Assembly: GCA_902594545.1 (NCBI GenBank)
Contig: CACJMO010000002.1
Span: 62,001 to 126,000, forward strand
Origin: an uncultured SAR86 cluster bacterium
Lineage (GTDB): Bacteria; Pseudomonadota; Gammaproteobacteria; Magnimaribacterales; Magnimaribacteraceae
DNA length: 64,000 nucleotides
Reading direction: 5' to 3'
Shown here piece by piece: positions 1 to 7,682 of this stretch. The notes beneath the pieces were generated by a model. It saw only the letters and a list, made by a program, of their open reading frames with translations. It made no database searches and was not told the origin of the DNA. A program made the position numbers and the translations under genes. How positions within the stretch are numbered: position 1 is the stretch's first letter; each line of letters opens with the position of its first letter.

Positions 1-176
1 CCATTTGCTAGTGCTATTGCGTGTTTTGTTCCAACATACTTAGCAAATTCTTTTTCAAAATTTTTGCCTTGTTCTCCCGTCCAGTAATTGACTTTATTAG
101 ACTTAAGCACGTCAGAAACTTTATTTATTTCTTCAGCAGAATAATGAGGCCATTGACCAAGTACTTTTTTTACCAT
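1..176 (-). CDS. DegT/DnrJ/EryC1-family sugar aminotransferase, N-terminal part only
   Basis: The reading frame starts at ATG 174-176 and runs off the window edge, giving 58 residues. The stretch WPHYSAEEI, then NYWTGEQG, then KHAIALANG is typical of the N-terminus of PLP-dependent nucleotide-sugar aminotransferases of the DegT family. These enzymes put an amino group on a keto-sugar (PglE-like when next to PglC and PglD). The catalytic lysine lies outside the window. The gene starts 1 base after the stop of the PglD-like acetyltransferase gene, so the two are probably translated together. The neighbours suggest it forms the 4-amino sugar that PglD acylates. Substrate is inferred from context only. 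Confidence 0.85.
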   Translation of the reverse strand, partial: MVKKVLGQWPHYSAEEINKVSDVLKSNKVNYWTGEQGKNFEKEFAKYVGTKHAIALAN

Positions 177-177
177 C

Positions 178-789
178 TTATGTTCTTTTTAAACTCTTAG
201 TTTTTGTTGATGAGATGCTGATAATATCATCCTCTAAATCCTTGTTGATATAAGTCAAAGCGTCAACTTTATTATTTTTTCCTAGCTTCACGCCTTGATA
301 AACAAAGGCATTTGACCCAATTAGGCTTTCGCTACCTATACACACGTTCCCACTAATTCTTGCACCGGGCAATACGATAGTATTATTTCCCAAGTTAACA
401 TCGTGACCTATGGAACAATTTAAGTTTAACTGACAAAAATCACCTATTTTTGCATCAGAAGATATTGATGCATTAGCAGCTATGTAACAACCAACACCAA
501 TTTTTGCTGATTTAGCTATGTAAGCTGATCTATTGATAACAGTAAAAGGAATAAGCTTATTTTTTAAACAAAAACTTATACAGTCTTTTCGCAGAGATGC
601 TTCAGAAAAGCCTATATTAAAATGAATGTGATTAGCCTCCTGTAGGTCTAAGATTGAATTATCTTTGCTTTCTTCTCCATAGAAATACAATCTTTTAATT
701 TGATCAAAGTGGCCATCATAAGACTCCTGTACTACCTCTTCAATTTCTTTTGCAGTCGACTCGGTCCCAAAAATATAAAGTACTTTCAT
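178..789 (-). CDS. PglD/NeuD-like sugar N- (or O-) acetyltransferase, left-handed beta-helix
   Basis: This 203-residue protein has the two-part layout of the NeuD/PglD family: an N-terminal alpha/beta domain (about 1-85) that usually holds the UDP-sugar, then hexapeptide repeats (about 90-180) forming a left-handed beta-helix for acetyl-CoA binding. His129 in the string NCSIGHD aligns with the catalytic base seen in PglD-type enzymes. Family members acetylate the 4-amino group of UDP-2-acetamido-4-amino-trideoxyhexose, or O-acetylate sialic acid. With a PglC-like transferase on one side and a DegT aminotransferase on the other, the PglD role is the better guess. An acyl donor other than acetyl-CoA is possible, because an ACP-based acyl cassette lies just upstream in the operon. 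Confidence 0.85.
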   Translation of the reverse strand: MKVLYIFGTESTAKEIEEVVQESYDGHFDQIKRLYFYGEESKDNSILDLQEANHIHFNIGFSEASLRKDCISFCLKNKLIPFTVINRSAYIAKSAKIGVGCYIAANASISSDAKIGDFCQLNLNCSIGHDVNLGNNTIVLPGARISGNVCIGSESLIGSNAFVYQGVKLGKNNKVDALTYINKDLEDDIISISSTKTKSLKRT

Positions 790-796
790 GAAAATT

Positions 797-1393
797 TTAT
801 TTCTTCCTTAATACATCTAACCTTGGCATGATAGTCTCATTATGAGGTGAAATACCAGACCTAGTTATAACTATCTTAATAGTCAAGAATAGGATTTTTA
901 GATTAAGAAAAAAAGAACGATTTTGTACATAAAGGTTGTCGAAATAGAATTTTTCTTCCCAAGTGAGTGCGTTTCTTCCTTCTACCTGAGCCAAACCAGT
1001 CAAACCTGGCCTGACTTGATGTCTTTTTTTTTCTTCATCAGAGTAAAAGGGGAGGTATTCTGGTAGTAAAGGTCGCGGACCTATAAAACTCATATCTCCC
1101 TTTAAAATATTCAAAACAGAAGGCAGTTCATCCAAACTTGAAGAACGCAATAGTTGGCCCAATTTTGTTAATCTCTTCTCATCAGGTAATAAATTTCCCG
1201 AAGAATCATAAACTTCCTTCATAGTCTTCAGTTTAATTAACTTAAATTTTTTTTCGCTCTTGCCAATCCTCTCTTGAACAAATATTGGATTGGGGTCTAT
1301 AAAGAACACCACTAAGAGAATAATAAAGGTAAATGGAACAAATAAAAAAAGCAGTGTGAAAAGGGAAAATATAATATCTGCCGTTCTATTCAC
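797..1393 (-). CDS. PglC/WcaJ-type initiating sugar-1-phosphate transferase (short, monotopic form)
   Basis: The product is a bacterial sugar transferase that moves a phospho-sugar from UDP-sugar to undecaprenyl phosphate at the inner membrane, starting repeat-unit assembly. One N-terminal hydrophobic segment (IIFSLFTLLFLFVPFTFII) is followed by QERIG, the SLDELPSV motif carrying the Asp-Glu catalytic pair, then GDMSFIGPRPLLPEY and RPGLTGLAQVEGRN. The roughly 200-residue length matches the small PglC-like branch rather than WbaP. I place the start at GTG 1391-1393, one base after the LuxC stop, because the N-terminus then reads MNRTADIIFS, close to the usual family start. An ATG at 1442-1444 would add 17 unlike residues and overlap luxC by 50 bases. 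Neither start has a clear ribosome binding site. Confidence 0.9.
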   Translation of the reverse strand: MNRTADIIFSLFTLLFLFVPFTFIILLVVFFIDPNPIFVQERIGKSEKKFKLIKLKTMKEVYDSSGNLLPDEKRLTKLGQLLRSSSLDELPSVLNILKGDMSFIGPRPLLPEYLPFYSDEEKKRHQVRPGLTGLAQVEGRNALTWEEKFYFDNLYVQNRSFFLNLKILFLTIKIVITRSGISPHNETIMPRLDVLRKK

Positions 1394-1394
1394 T

Positions 1395-2681
1395 TTAGTT
1401 TGAGGAAATCCATTTGACCATACTCTGCATTGGCAAGTAACCATCCCATGGATTCTGATATATTGACATAGAACCTAAATTAGGAAAGCGATCAACGCCA
1501 TATCTGGCCAGCTCAGTCATGACAAGAGGCTTGGCCTGAGGTGGGACAAACAAACCTACTGACTGTATATTAGAGGGAAGCATATTCCCTAGATTGTCTA
1601 TTGATTCAATTTCTGAGATAAAGATACTCCTTCCATAGAGTGGCTCTTCTAGTTTAGGTTTATCATACCTAATGAAGATATTCCAATTGCCTGTTTTGCT
1701 TGTTTTACCCTCCAAGGTATCTTGGGAGTTATAAATGAATTCTTTGAGTAGAATGTTAAAAGTATCAATTGGTTCCTTAGTGAGTTCATTAAGTCGTGAC
1801 TTTTTTTCAAATACCTCTTCTATAGCCTCTGCAATATATGAAAGATTGAATCTAGAACCTTTTTCTATTATTAAATTATGAGGAGCATTACATCCAGTTT
1901 GATCGAACGCATAAATATCATTAGCTAATTTTTCTGCCATGTCTTTGACATCATCTTCAGATTCCAGCTTAGCCGAAGAGACATAAGCTAAAGAAATTTT
2001 TGGCCCAAAAATTAAATCTCTACAATTAATTTTCTTTGGAAGGCCTGTAACTGACTCAACTGCATCTGCCCCTCCCCAACAAATTCTTATATCTGCAATA
2101 GTAGATAAAAGTGCTTGATTCTCATTATCTGATTTATCAATGTACACGAGAATTATATTTTCTAGTAACTTCTTTATAGTTGTCGATATTCTGCTCGAAA
2201 AAAACTCGTTATTCATAAGATCAAAAAGGAGATTTGGAAGCACGTCTTTGTAAGCTGAAGGAAGCTTAACAATACTTTTATTCTTTGTTAGCAAGGTTTG
2301 AAAAAGAGAGATAACACCAAGAACAGGAACATTTCCTGCTATCCAATGCACAGACAAACCTAGAGGCATTCCTAGTAGGTAATAATCGTATTGATCAATA
2401 TAAATTGGACTATCAAGTGATTCAGGATGTTTAAAGTTTTGATTCAATAATTTTTCTATATTTTTTTTTGCTAACCAAGGTATTAAAAAGCCTATGCCTT
2501 CTCTTTTTATTAAATCCTTCACACGGTTATCTTTTGATACCCAATATAACGAAACCGCATTATAAGCTTCCGTAATCTCATGAATATCTAATTCAAGAAG
2601 AGTGTTTTCTTTATCTACAAAATCTTTCAACTCTTCCAAGGGGTTTTTGGATCGGCTGTTTAAATTGAAATGTATTTCCAT
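1395..2681 (-). CDS. luxC: LuxC-like acyl thioester reductase (fatty aldehyde-forming)
   Basis: This 428-residue protein belongs to the LuxC acyl-CoA reductase family, a branch of the aldehyde dehydrogenase fold that reduces an enzyme-bound acyl thioester to an aldehyde with NADPH. The string CWGGADAV (201-208) fits the nucleotide-binding region. FDQTGCNAPHNL places the expected acyl-accepting cysteine at 264. The C-terminal RFPNLGSMSIYQNPWDGYL is characteristic of the family. Its start codon overlaps the luxE stop as TAATG, so translation is coupled. No luxAB luciferase genes are nearby, so light production is not suggested. The acyl chain it takes is unknown, and the setting in a polysaccharide locus suggests a short polar acid rather than a fatty acid. 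Confidence 0.88.
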   Translation of the reverse strand: MEIHFNLNSRSKNPLEELKDFVDKENTLLELDIHEITEAYNAVSLYWVSKDNRVKDLIKREGIGFLIPWLAKKNIEKLLNQNFKHPESLDSPIYIDQYDYYLLGMPLGLSVHWIAGNVPVLGVISLFQTLLTKNKSIVKLPSAYKDVLPNLLFDLMNNEFFSSRISTTIKKLLENIILVYIDKSDNENQALLSTIADIRICWGGADAVESVTGLPKKINCRDLIFGPKISLAYVSSAKLESEDDVKDMAEKLANDIYAFDQTGCNAPHNLIIEKGSRFNLSYIAEAIEEVFEKKSRLNELTKEPIDTFNILLKEFIYNSQDTLEGKTSKTGNWNIFIRYDKPKLEEPLYGRSIFISEIESIDNLGNMLPSNIQSVGLFVPPQAKPLVMTELARYGVDRFPNLGSMSIYQNPWDGYLPMQSMVKWISSN

Positions 2682-3790
2682 TAAATGTAGTAATTATCGG
2701 GAAGAGTATCGCCACATCCTCTTTCTTCAGCTTTTTCTAACCTTGATAGAACTTTAAACTTGAGCACTTCTCGATTTCCCTCATTGTATCTTTCAGAAAT
2801 GTAGCCTAAATCATCATTCAGAATAGAGAATCCAGGATAACTCATTGGTAGCGCAGAGAAAAACTGAAGAAAACCTATTTCACCGTCCTCTAAAACTTTT
2901 AAAGTATTTGTATCGCGAACAATTACATGCGAGTAGTCGGACACCAAAGAACCTTCCTCACCTTTTCCTACGTATACTGTTCCTAATTGCTCGGTAAACC
3001 CATAAATATCCATTATGTTGTCTTCACTGATATTCAGCTTTAATTTTAACGCAGCATTTAGCTCCGTCTTTGATTTCTTTAAGTTCTGTAATTTTTTCCA
3101 GCCACCAAAATGAATCAAATGAGAATCTCTTCCTAAATTTTGAGCCTTAAAATTGTTATTTCCAGCCAGATATTGCCAAATCATATATGTATAGCCTATT
3201 ACAACCACCGCTTCTTTTGATGAAGTTTCAAGTAACAAACTTAACGCATCATTGTTTATCTTTAAGGATCCTTCCTCGTCTTGATCAAGCAAATAAGTTC
3301 TTGATTTAGAGGCCAATAAATAGCCTTGCATACCTGCCAAACGAGCAGAGATCGAACCATCATCACTGAGGGCTTCTTTGGGTTCTATATCTACGATAAA
3401 AAATGGTTTCTTATTTTTTCCTATGAATGATTTTAATATTTTTGTAAGAGCTTTAGTTTGGTTTACAGAAGTGCTGGAATCTAAATTAATAGAGCTCTTG
3501 AGCTGTGAAGAAGTTCCACTAGATCTAATTATCTTCTGAGAAACGGGGTTGCTGCTTAATGCAACGTGTTTAAAAATAGAACTAGGAAGGAAGGGAATGT
3601 CATCTATTTTCTTAATATTATCAGGACTAAATCCTTTCCTTTTTAGCCACATTCCATACTCTTCGCAATGTTTAGAGTGATATTCGACTTGTAATTTTGC
3701 TAAATCCAAAATAGTTTTTGATTTGAGCTCCTTGGATAACTCAAAAGGTTCCAACTCTAGAAGAGAATCAATTGATTTCTTTAATTCCAT
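2681..3790 (-). CDS. luxE: LuxE-like acyl-protein synthetase
   Basis: The 369-residue product matches LuxE, which adenylates a carboxylic acid, takes the acyl group on its own cysteine and passes it to LuxC. The adenylation loop SSGTSS is at 90-95. LIHFGGWKK and DIYGFTEQLGTVY in the second half are family-typical. A conserved RGCG near the C-terminus puts the acyl-accepting cysteine at 359, as in characterised LuxE proteins. I choose ATG 3788-3790 because MELKKSIDSLL fits the family N-terminus. A GTG six codons upstream (3806-3808) is possible. It overlaps the end of the alcohol dehydrogenase gene by 23 bases and abuts luxC, giving a tight dehydrogenase-luxE-luxC unit. Confidence 0.88.
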   Translation of the reverse strand: MELKKSIDSLLELEPFELSKELKSKTILDLAKLQVEYHSKHCEEYGMWLKRKGFSPDNIKKIDDIPFLPSSIFKHVALSSNPVSQKIIRSSGTSSQLKSSINLDSSTSVNQTKALTKILKSFIGKNKKPFFIVDIEPKEALSDDGSISARLAGMQGYLLASKSRTYLLDQDEEGSLKINNDALSLLLETSSKEAVVVIGYTYMIWQYLAGNNNFKAQNLGRDSHLIHFGGWKKLQNLKKSKTELNAALKLKLNISEDNIMDIYGFTEQLGTVYVGKGEEGSLVSDYSHVIVRDTNTLKVLEDGEIGFLQFFSALPMSYPGFSILNDDLGYISERYNEGNREVLKFKVLSRLEKAEERGCGDTLPDNYYI

Positions 3791-4838
3791 AAAAATTCTG
3801 AAATGCACCGAATATATCAGCTTTTTCTAACTTTTTTTTCATAAGCTTCCAACAAGGATCAGCTTGGGCTCCTTCAATAATATCAGACAAAACATCTTCC
3901 TTCCCATTCAAACATTCCTTTATTTGAAAAATTCCATACTCTTGATTATAGGAGGAATAGTAATTTGATATCTTGGTGACCAGATCTGCAGGGAATTTTT
4001 CAAAAGTTGAGGAATCTTTAGCTTCTAATAATCGAATAGTGGGAACTAAAAATTCAGCAATTGCCTCAGTGTGCTTGACTTTTAATACCATCTCGGCAGA
4101 GTGGCTCAAAGCATGGCATAAACCTGCACCCGCATTATTCTGAGCCAAGCCGCCATGAAAAGACAACATACAAAGATGTTCAAGAAAATTTTTACTAGGG
4201 CTGCTAAAGTCTATTGTATTTCTAGAAATATAATTAAAGAAATAATCAAGAGTAGAATAAGATAGGTAATCTACGTAAGGATTAGCAAGAAATGATAGAG
4301 ACGATTCAATTAGATGAGTTAGAGAATCAATAGAACCTTCAAAAAAATCTCTTGGCTTGAGACTATCAAATAAATCAAAATCATATATAACCGTTTTGGG
4401 CATCATTATTTCATTGACCTCTATCGATTTAGTGGTTTGCTCGTTTATTATTGAAGTCATTGAACTTTCTGCTCCAGAGCCAATTCTTGAAGGGATGACA
4501 ACCAGCTGTATCTTTAAGTTTTTGTCATTCCCAATAAGAACAAGTCTCTTTGCATAATCTATGAGACTTCCTCCTCCAATTACAAAAATTCTATTAAACT
4601 TTTGTTGGCTTAATTGATTATATAAATCGTGCAAACTTGATAAAGAGTTTCTTTCACTCCCAATCTTAAGGTGCAACAGGTTTTCTCCCGTTATCCTAGA
4701 AATCCTCTCAAGGATACTTTCAAATTCAGAGTTATGGCCAGTTAAGAGGCAAGACTTATAATGAGAACTTAGTTCGATAGCTGAATATCCTTTTCTTCCT
4801 ATACCCAGGCTAGATATAAAATTCTGCTTAGCCATCAT
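3768..4838 (-). CDS. Iron-type (group III) alcohol dehydrogenase
   Basis: This 356-residue protein has the group III alcohol dehydrogenase fold: an NAD(P) site with GGGSLIDYAK (88-97), then a helical metal domain. All four expected metal ligands are visible: Asp171 and His175 in GSIDSLTH, His246 (or 242) in GLCHALSHS, and His256 in KHTEAIAEF. The family interconverts aldehydes and primary alcohols, and includes 4-hydroxybutyrate dehydrogenase, which reduces succinate semialdehyde. Lying directly upstream of luxE and luxC, it probably reduces the aldehyde LuxC makes. Two ATG codons in tandem (4838, 4835) follow an AAGGA ribosome site. It overlaps the AMP ligase gene by 11 bases. Substrate is an inference. 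Confidence 0.88.
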   Translation of the reverse strand: MMAKQNFISSLGIGRKGYSAIELSSHYKSCLLTGHNSEFESILERISRITGENLLHLKIGSERNSLSSLHDLYNQLSQQKFNRIFVIGGGSLIDYAKRLVLIGNDKNLKIQLVVIPSRIGSGAESSMTSIINEQTTKSIEVNEIMMPKTVIYDFDLFDSLKPRDFFEGSIDSLTHLIESSLSFLANPYVDYLSYSTLDYFFNYISRNTIDFSSPSKNFLEHLCMLSFHGGLAQNNAGAGLCHALSHSAEMVLKVKHTEAIAEFLVPTIRLLEAKDSSTFEKFPADLVTKISNYYSSYNQEYGIFQIKECLNGKEDVLSDIIEGAQADPCWKLMKKKLEKADIFGAFQNFYGIKEIN

Positions 4839-6243
4839 AGATTCCTTTTAAGATATTTGGGTCTCTGACTTTCTTTCCATTTTCAGTGAGAGGAATTTGC
4901 TTAATTAATAAGTATCCTCTGGGTTTGTAGTAATTAGGATAGTCTTTGAAAAGTCTATCAATTTCTTTATTTACAGTTTCATTCGTTAAAACTTCCTTAG
5001 ATGATATTAAAGTGATCGGTTTTTGGCCAAGAATTGGATCTTCTATTGGAAAACATATTGCTTTTTCAAAATATTCGGAACTTTCCACTATATCTTCTAT
5101 ATTTTCAGATTGGACTTTTTGTCCTCCAATGTTGATTTGGTTATCTGTTCTTCCTGTCAAAAAGACTTTTCCATTGTCTAATGTGCATATATCGCCAGTG
5201 GAAAACCATCCATCATTCAATTTATCTGAGTTAAATTCATCTTGTAAGTAGCCACTAAACAGATTGGTTCCTTTTAACAAAAGTTCACCTGAAAATAGAT
5301 CATCTTTTATTTTGAAGTGGCAGCCTGGCAAGGGATTACCTATCCATGCACTTTCTTCAGTAAAGTCATCATCTTTTCCTCTGGGTCTTATAAAAGATCT
5401 AGAACACTCTGTCATTCCATAATGATGAATTATTTCAGCTTTATTAAAATTTTCTTGAAGCCAGAGCCTAGATTTCATCTCTAAAGAACTGCTCCCAATT
5501 TCTAGATACCTAATATTAGCTGAAAATTCTATAGTTTTTTTTCTTAATAAAGATCGGATCAGCTCAATTGCAGATGGAACCATTGAGAGGCCAGTGATTG
5601 AGGTAGTTTTTGAGAATCTAAAAATCTCTGGAAATTGTTTCAATCCATCAGTCACTAAGGCCGAAGATCCGCTTAAAAACATTGTCCTCAATCTTGTTAA
5701 ACCAAAGGAATGATAGAAAGGCATGCTTAAAAGCTCTAAATCAGTTTCATTTTGCCTAAGAATATCAATTAAAGAATTTGCAACATGCAAATAGGCATCT
5801 TCACTAACTATTGCACCTTTTGGAAAACCGGTTGTTCCTGAAGTAAAGACAATATCCTTATTCATTCCGAGATTATTGTCTTTTTTACTCTCAATTCTTT
5901 CTACATCTGCTTTGTCAAAACCTTTTTGTAGGTCGACATTTTCAAAAAAAAGATCGATCGGATAATTATTTTTTATGACTTCTTTTATATCCCCTTGCAT
6001 AGATGGATTTACTATATAAATTGATCTACCGGAAGACTTAGCTGACAAATAAACTAAGGGCCAGAAGATATTATTGTCTGAGCTAATAGCTATAGGCTTA
6101 TTGGATGTGGATAAAAAATCTGATAATTGATCTATCAAATTTATACAGTCATTTCCATCAAGTTTAGACTCTAAGGAGTAAAGAAAAACTTTCGTCTTAT
6201 TTTTCTTAAGTTGCTTTATAAAAGAATCAAATAATACGGACAT
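4828..6243 (-). CDS. AMP-forming acyl ligase (adenylate-forming enzyme)
   Basis: This 471-residue member of the AMP-binding superfamily activates a carboxylate as acyl-AMP and normally passes it to CoA or a carrier protein. The P-loop TSGTTGFPKG is at 134-143, the YGMTECSR motif near 275-282, STGD with its ribose-binding Asp near 351, and INIGGQKVQSENIEDIV at the domain hinge. The C-terminal TENGKKVRD carries the catalytic lysine. The carrier protein gene ends directly against this start with no gap, so the ligase most likely loads that carrier. It is the second adenylating enzyme of the cassette besides LuxE, suggesting two different acids or two steps are activated. The chain length cannot be read from the sequence. 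Confidence 0.9.
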   Translation of the reverse strand: MSVLFDSFIKQLKKNKTKVFLYSLESKLDGNDCINLIDQLSDFLSTSNKPIAISSDNNIFWPLVYLSAKSSGRSIYIVNPSMQGDIKEVIKNNYPIDLFFENVDLQKGFDKADVERIESKKDNNLGMNKDIVFTSGTTGFPKGAIVSEDAYLHVANSLIDILRQNETDLELLSMPFYHSFGLTRLRTMFLSGSSALVTDGLKQFPEIFRFSKTTSITGLSMVPSAIELIRSLLRKKTIEFSANIRYLEIGSSSLEMKSRLWLQENFNKAEIIHHYGMTECSRSFIRPRGKDDDFTEESAWIGNPLPGCHFKIKDDLFSGELLLKGTNLFSGYLQDEFNSDKLNDGWFSTGDICTLDNGKVFLTGRTDNQINIGGQKVQSENIEDIVESSEYFEKAICFPIEDPILGQKPITLISSKEVLTNETVNKEIDRLFKDYPNYYKPRGYLLIKQIPLTENGKKVRDPNILKGIYDG

Positions 6244-6486
6244 CTAAAGTTTATTTTTTGTCATGACTATAAGCTTCTCTATAGTATCAACTCCTACAAC
6301 TTCATCGATTTCGAACTCAATATCTAATCTCTCTTCAATTTCCATAATAATCCTCATATGACCAGTAGAATCCCAACCTTCAACTTCTTCAAACATTGAG
6401 TCAAGTGTTAATAATGAAGCTGTTTCTTCAGAGAGCTCCAGACTTATAAGAAAAACGGATTGCATGAAGCTTAGATTTATTTCCAT
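6244..6486 (-). CDS. Dedicated acyl carrier protein
   Basis: An 80-residue, strongly acidic protein with the carrier-protein pattern. Ser40 in EGWDSTGHM is the expected 4-phosphopantetheine attachment site; the usual DSL is DST here, as in many stand-alone carrier proteins of polysaccharide and specialised loci. It is the first gene of the acyl cassette and touches the AMP ligase gene. It is clearly not the fatty-acid-synthesis AcpP, which has a DSL motif and sits among fab genes. An internal ATG at residue 8 is an alternative start. Likely role: carry an acyl group for reduction or for transfer to a sugar amine. Confidence 0.85.
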   Translation of the reverse strand: MEINLSFMQSVFLISLELSEETASLLTLDSMFEEVEGWDSTGHMRIIMEIEERLDIEFEIDEVVGVDTIEKLIVMTKNKL

Positions 6487-6512
6487 AATCTTTTTAAATA
6501 TATTTTGGGCGA

Positions 6513-6521
6513 ATTATCGCA
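6513..6521 (-). promoter_or_regulatory. Candidate extended -10 promoter for the acyl cassette
   Basis: On the minus strand the gap in front of the carrier protein gene reads TGCGATAAT, a TGn extended -10 element with a one-mismatch -10 hexamer. It is about 27 bases before the ATG at 6486. The -35 region is AT-rich with no clear match, as is common for extended -10 promoters. The gap (65 bases) is one of the longer ones in the polysaccharide locus. Confidence 0.35.
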
Positions 6522-6551
6522 CTGAATAAAGTTTTTAAAAAGAATAGAATT

Positions 6552-7682
6552 TCAAAATGTACTAGGAGTGAAAGATAGCTGATCAATAATTTCAGCATTT
6601 ACTTTATTCACGTCGAACTTTTCTTCAACAAGTTTTCTGGATTCTAAGCCCATACTTAACGCAAGCTCTTCATTCTGAATAAATTTTTCTATAGCTTCAA
6701 CTAATGCTCCTTTGTCTTTTACGTTTATGAGAAATCCATTGAGACCGTCAATCACTGTCTCACGACATCCAGGCACATCAGTTGTTATTATTGCTCTTCC
6801 TGTAGACATTGCTTCCAAAGTTGATTTTGGTAAACCCTCATGATAGGAGGGTAGTATAAAACATGAGGATTTTGCTAATACTCCTCTGACATCATTAATC
6901 TCTCCTAAATAATTTACACTTCCATCCAATATAAAGTCGTCTAAAAACGAAGGTTTAATTGAAGTCGGATTTGAATCAAAAGGTCCTACAAGAGTGAAAT
7001 TTACCTCATTATAATTTGAGACAATCTCTCTTGCAGCGTACAGATATTCTTTCACTCCTTTATCTTCAAGGAGTCTTGAGATCATAATAAATGTAAATTT
7101 ATTTTTTACTGGTTCAAATTTGAAATGTCTTGTATCTACTCCTGATCCATTTATTAATTTAATTTTTTGATTTGGTTTTATTAATTTGTTTACCTTAAAA
7201 AAATTGAGATTATCCTTATTTTGAAAAAAGATTGTTTGAGAATGATACAGTGAAATTTTATAAAGAGTTTTTAAAATGAACTTTATCAATTTATATAAAT
7301 TAGTTGAATAAAAGGCAGATCCCAAACCAGTTATCAATGGGTAATTCTTGTATTTAAAGTAGAAATTCAGTAATCCGGTATAGAAAATTGGTTTTATGGT
7401 ATAAGGTATTACTATATCCGGGTTGAGTCTTTTAAATATAAAAAACAACCTGATTAAGATGAGTAAATCCATAAGGGGGTTTTTACCTGTTCTTATTAAG
7501 TCTACATCTACGAACTGTATACCGTATTTGGTTAATTCAGCTTTAACTTCTTTATCGAAAGGAGAAATGGCAATCACTTCATGACCTAGCTCCTTTAATT
7601 GAACTAATAATTTAAGTCTAAAATTGATAAAAGATTTAGGATAACTGCCAAAGACTACTATTTTATCCATTTTTTTGGTCAT
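6552..7682 (-). CDS. GT4-family glycosyltransferase
   Basis: This 376-residue retaining glycosyltransferase has the GT-B layout: an N-terminal acceptor domain starting KIVVFGSYPKSF, and a C-terminal Rossmann domain with NGSGVDTRHF, SRLLEDKGVKEYLYAA and the EX7E region PSYHEGLPKSTLEAMSTG, in which the two glutamates contact the donor nucleotide-sugar. It is expected to act on the cytoplasmic face of the inner membrane, adding one sugar to the lipid-linked repeat unit. The first ATG (7680-7682) overlaps the asnB gene by 20 bases. The ATG at 7668-7670 (MDKIVVFG) is equally plausible. Donor and acceptor cannot be told from sequence. Confidence 0.9.
   Translation of the reverse strand: MTKKMDKIVVFGSYPKSFINFRLKLLVQLKELGHEVIAISPFDKEVKAELTKYGIQFVDVDLIRTGKNPLMDLLILIRLFFIFKRLNPDIVIPYTIKPIFYTGLLNFYFKYKNYPLITGLGSAFYSTNLYKLIKFILKTLYKISLYHSQTIFFQNKDNLNFFKVNKLIKPNQKIKLINGSGVDTRHFKFEPVKNKFTFIMISRLLEDKGVKEYLYAAREIVSNYNEVNFTLVGPFDSNPTSIKPSFLDDFILDGSVNYLGEINDVRGVLAKSSCFILPSYHEGLPKSTLEAMSTGRAIITTDVPGCRETVIDGLNGFLINVKDKGALVEAIEKFIQNEELALSMGLESRKLVEEKFDVNKVNAEIIDQLSFTPSTF

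Noticed and set aside
1395-3790. Bioluminescence (lux) operon
   Set aside because: LuxC and LuxE homologues are present but there is no luxA, luxB, luxD or lux regulator, and the genes are embedded in a polysaccharide locus with an alcohol dehydrogenase and a carrier protein.
4357-4557. Antisense open frames inside the alcohol dehydrogenase and other genes
   Set aside because: They are short, have no family resemblance, no ribosome sites and lie opposite genes with strong motif support.
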